In this document: piece after piece, positions 57,691 to 64,000 of the stretch
Layout: every line of letters starts with the position of its first letter
How positions within the stretch are numbered: position 1 is the stretch's first letter
NCBI RefSeq assembly: GCF_037038585.1
Contig: NC_092541.1
Coordinates: 3,221,445-3,285,444 of the forward strand
Reading direction: 5' to 3'
Source: Patagioenas fasciata
Lineage: Eukaryota; Chordata; Aves; Columbiformes; Columbidae
DNA length: 64,000 nucleotides
Notes under the pieces: model-generated
What the model saw: only the letters and a program-made list of their open reading frames with translations
Database searches by the model: none
Told to the model about the DNA's origin: nothing
Position numbers and translations under genes: made by a program

Positions 57691-59790
57691 GTGGAGGAGA
57701 AAAAAAAAAGCAAGGAAAAAAATAAAGCAAAAGGAGCGAGCCGGTATTGTGTCCTTAGCAGCAGTTTGAGCAGCAGAACAAAGGCAGGCAGAGTTTCAAA
57801 GCACAGCAGCTCTCCCCACTCCGCTGTTTGTTCTGCTCATGAGCAGACAAGCTGTTCCCTTTCATCTGGAAAAACTCACACAATAAGAAAAATACCTCAG
57901 TAGAATGCGAGTCTGTACTAACAAAGCCCCAGGGGCAGCAGGAGGAAATCTTCCGGCCGGCAGAAACGCTTTGGCGTTGGATCCTCAGTAGGCGGCTGCG
58001 GGCGCAGGAACAGGGACCAGGGACTGTCAGGTGCCCCTGCCCATCCTCATCCTCCTCCTCCTCTTCACCACGAAGGCTCCGGTCTCGCAGGTCAGCGAGT
58101 GAAGGCCGTGGCATGGAGCTGATGGGGAGAGGCAGCAGACGAAGGGCTGGCACAGGGTGAGACTCCGGGTGACGCCCTCGGGGAACACGGGGAATCAAAA
58201 GCACGAGCGCAGGGTCCAACCTGGACTCGAATCCGGAGCCGTGGGAGCTGCGCTGCGGGTCAGAGCCGCTGGAAACGTCTCTCCGGAAGGTTGTTTTGAT
58301 AAACACGCCATCTCCTTGTGGAATTCAAACCTCCAACTGTTCCACTGGCATGGACACCTCTGCAGCACCAGCACAGGCCACAGATTGCGAGTTAACTTGA
58401 ATTACATTTCAGATCTGGGGAGGGTGGCAGTGGGAGGTTGATGAACAGTATGCTCTAGCTCTGATGTTGTTACAACCAGATGGCTTCAGCTTATCATTTA
58501 CAATAAAAAACAAACAACAAAAAAGTGAAGCTGACAAATAAATCATTAATTCACCTGCAACTGGCAGGATGCGAGCAAGTCGCCTCCTTCGCAGATCTGA
58601 CAGCGCGTTCCGAGCGTGCAGGAGGGGCTGGGGCGCCAAGCCCAGCACAGATCACTGTCCTGCAGGTATCTCCTGTCCTGGGGGAAGGAGCTGCCAGACC
58701 CGCAGCGCTTTCCGGTGACACCTCCCAGAAACGCTGAGCACCAGCGCCAGAACACGCGGTCACCTCCTCCAGGCGCCTCTGGTCCCCGGACAGGGACGCT
58801 CCGATCGGTCACTCCAGCGGGACAGGGATGAACGGCTGGGGCAGGTGGAATATTTCAATAAACAACGCGGTTACTGCAGCGTAATTAGACATCTCTGTGC
58901 CACGCAGACAACTCCTGCAATTACCTGGCAATGAACTTTTCGTGTCTGTACGCAATTAGAAGCTGAAATGCTGGGTTTGAGTCCTGACAGGGGAGGGGGG
59001 AGAAGCTTGTTATGACTAAATGCTTCGCTTACCTAAAAGGAAACGCACACTAAATCCAATATAAAAGGAATTAGCGGCGTTTGAGCAATAGATGTAAGAT
59101 GGGAATTGGTGAACCACGTAGAAGGAAGGATTGCTATGCGGAGGGTTGTGTGTGCGTGGTAAGAGCTTGGTGAGGAACACAAGGGGAAGGGACCCTCTCA
59201 GGAGTCCCCATCCATAAACACATCCAGCAGCCAGATTAAACATGAGCGTGCAAACGGAATTCTCCTCCACACAAGGGACAGGAGGCTGTGAGGCAGCACG
59301 GTGACAGAATGAAAAACTGGAGACAACAGACACCTCATCTATTTTCTAGACACAACAGCGTAAGCCATTCCGTGCCCCAACGGACCATGGAAGGTCAGAT
59401 CAATCACGGTGCATTCCAGTCCGCCCTCCCTGGGGCTAATGACCCCAAAAGGGACATGGGCTGCGCTGCCAGCCCTGCCCGCACCGTCCTGTGCCAGATC
59501 CTGACCGTCCTTGCTCCCCGCAGACAGGCCCAGCTTCAAGGGGAGCCCAGGGCCCCGCTGTGGGCAGCTGGCATTAAAACCCATGCTCTCCACCATTCTG
59601 GTAATACCTGCTAGGAGCAATAAACCAGGTTTGCACAGCAGCTCTGTGCGCGACATCCCTTAATAAATCCCGGCTGAGCTCCGGAACAGCACATCGCTGT
59701 CAGCACGCGGCAGCGGACTGAAACGGGACCTCCGGGGAGCCCGTTTGAAACTGGCAAGTCTTAAAAATGAAACAAGAAAGACAACAGATA
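57690..59790. other. Intergenic DNA downstream of SPOP
   Basis: No gene recognisable on either strand. Two plus-strand AATAAA motifs at about 59,619 and 59,662 have no identifiable gene before them. Confidence 0.35.
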
Positions 59791-59799
59791 CCACACAGT

Positions 59800-60905
59800 A
59801 CAAAATAGTAATTATTTATATTTTCAAAAAGGAAAAAAAAAAAAAAGTTACCAGCTATTTTGAAACTTCTTCCCTGTAAGAAGAGTGACTAATAGAAAGG
59901 AACAGGACTGGCTCTATACAGTCAGCAAGTCAGGTACAAACAGTTGTTAAGAATCATTTAGCAACTCAGGACAGGGACTTCTGACGCAGCGCTCATGAAC
60001 AATAAAATTTCTCTTTTTTTTTTTTGTTTGTTTTTTAAAAAGGGGGAGGAGGGAAAATAAAGCAGGGAAAAATGCCAAAAACACTTCCCACAATATCTAA
60101 AAACAGTAACCGTTGTTCTTGTCAGACAGCACGCTCCAGATCCAAGGATTTTCTAGTCCTTTCCAAACCAGCAGCCTTGCCAAGGGCTGCCTGCAGTCTA
60201 TTCACACCCTCCAGCCGCTCACTGGCCCCTTGCACTCCAACCTGTCACTTGATAAAACATGGGGTTTTTCTTCCTTTTTTTCTCCCCTTTTTTTTTTTTT
60301 CAATTAACATACAACTGCTACTAACAGAGAAACTGATCTTCTTGTTGCTGGATAGCAATAAGGAGTTACACAAATGTCCAGTTTTTAGCTCAGCTGGAAG
60401 GACTTAAATTCTCTTTTCTTTTTTGATATAAATACTACTGGAGCTCCCATCAGGTACTTCCTTTCCAGAACTTCACTGGAAATTCTTTTTAACCCTCCAA
60501 CGCTTTCCAAGGCTAAAACGTCCTCTTGCTCCAGGCATCTGACGGTTCGTTCTGTGCTGCCAGACGCAGAGATGTTGTTTTCCCCAGTACCTCTGCTGGG
60601 TTATCCCAACTCGGGCCGGTGCCTAAACCGAACCCGGTCCTTAATTGACTCGGCCAAGTCGAAGGGAACACACAGACAATGCAGCAACAGGGATTCGTTA
60701 GGTTGAACAGCCCCAGGCCCACCCTCCCCCCTCTCCCCAAGTTACTTGGTGCTGTTTGAAAAAGTCTGGGTGTCACGAAGCAGTCTCTTCCCCCCAACAA
60801 CAGAGTAAAAGCTCCACGGATTTCGCTGTCTACCTGGTGGTCAAGGTCACAGCAGCAACGGCTGGTGCTGCTTCCAGAACAACACGGGGCGGCGCGAGCC
60901 GGGCT
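59800..60905 (-). other. SPOP: SPOP 3' UTR
   Basis: On the minus strand, non-coding sequence follows the stop codon at 60,908-60,906. It contains several A/T homopolymer tracts and runs to an AT-rich AAATATAAATAATT segment at about 59,810-59,825. A GT-rich stretch (TACTGTGTGGTATCTGTTGT) comes immediately beyond, which is the usual arrangement for cleavage. The signal would be the TATAAA variant, so the exact end is tentative. The length of about 1.1 kb fits the family. Confidence 0.6.

Positions 60906-64000
<3,095 letters not shown>

Noticed and set aside
59290-59670. Possible solo LTR, because of two AATAAA motifs and a GC-rich leader
   Set aside because: No terminal TG/CA pair with flanking target duplication could be recognised, and no family could be named.

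Overview
The window is vertebrate nuclear DNA, almost certainly from a bird. The genes are split into exons with GT/AG introns. The gene order PHB1, NGFR, NXPH3, SPOP matches human 17q21.33 and, from general knowledge, chicken chromosome 27. The translated NGFR is closest to the chicken sequence as I remember it. The only recognisable dispersed repeats are two short CR1 LINE tails. High GC, compact genes, few transposons and many GC-rich minisatellites all suit an avian microchromosome. No bacterial, phage, CRISPR or plasmid feature was seen.

Layout. Bases 1-1300 hold the 5' part of PHB1 (prohibitin) on the minus strand: two coding exons and a CpG-rich promoter with three ZNF143-type motifs. 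Bases 1300-12,240 are intergenic, with AT-richer islands that look like conserved regulatory elements, plus two minisatellites. NGFR (p75 neurotrophin receptor) lies at 12.4-23.4 kb on the plus strand. Its six coding exons join in phase to a 419-residue protein, followed by a 3' UTR of about 2.4 kb. Bases 23.4-47.3 kb are intergenic and hold four sizeable minisatellites, including an array of 65 units of 20 bp, one CR1 tail, and several candidate enhancers. NXPH3 (neurexophilin 3) lies at 47.8-50.1 kb on the plus strand, with two coding exons and 262 residues. Bases 50.1-59.8 kb are intergenic, with candidate enhancers and a second CR1 tail. The last two coding exons and the 3' UTR of SPOP lie at 59.8-61.9 kb on the minus strand. 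The rest of the window is SPOP intron.

Function. The four genes do not form one pathway. PHB1 is a mitochondrial inner-membrane scaffold. NGFR is a death-domain receptor for neurotrophins. NXPH3 is a secreted ligand of alpha-neurexins. SPOP is a substrate adaptor of CUL3 ubiquitin ligases. NGFR and NXPH3 are regulated in the nervous system, which fits the long flanks rich in putative regulatory elements. PHB1 and SPOP are broadly expressed.

I did not find a convincing undescribed system. The most unusual structures are the tandem arrays: a 1300-bp minisatellite in perfect register with 140-bp higher-order periodicity, a G-quadruplex-prone 10-bp array just upstream of the NXPH3 start, an AT-rich 17-bp array beside the NGFR CpG island, and a 10-bp array of splice-donor-like motifs in the PHB1 5' region. 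Conservation claims rest on base composition and motif content only, because no alignment was possible.
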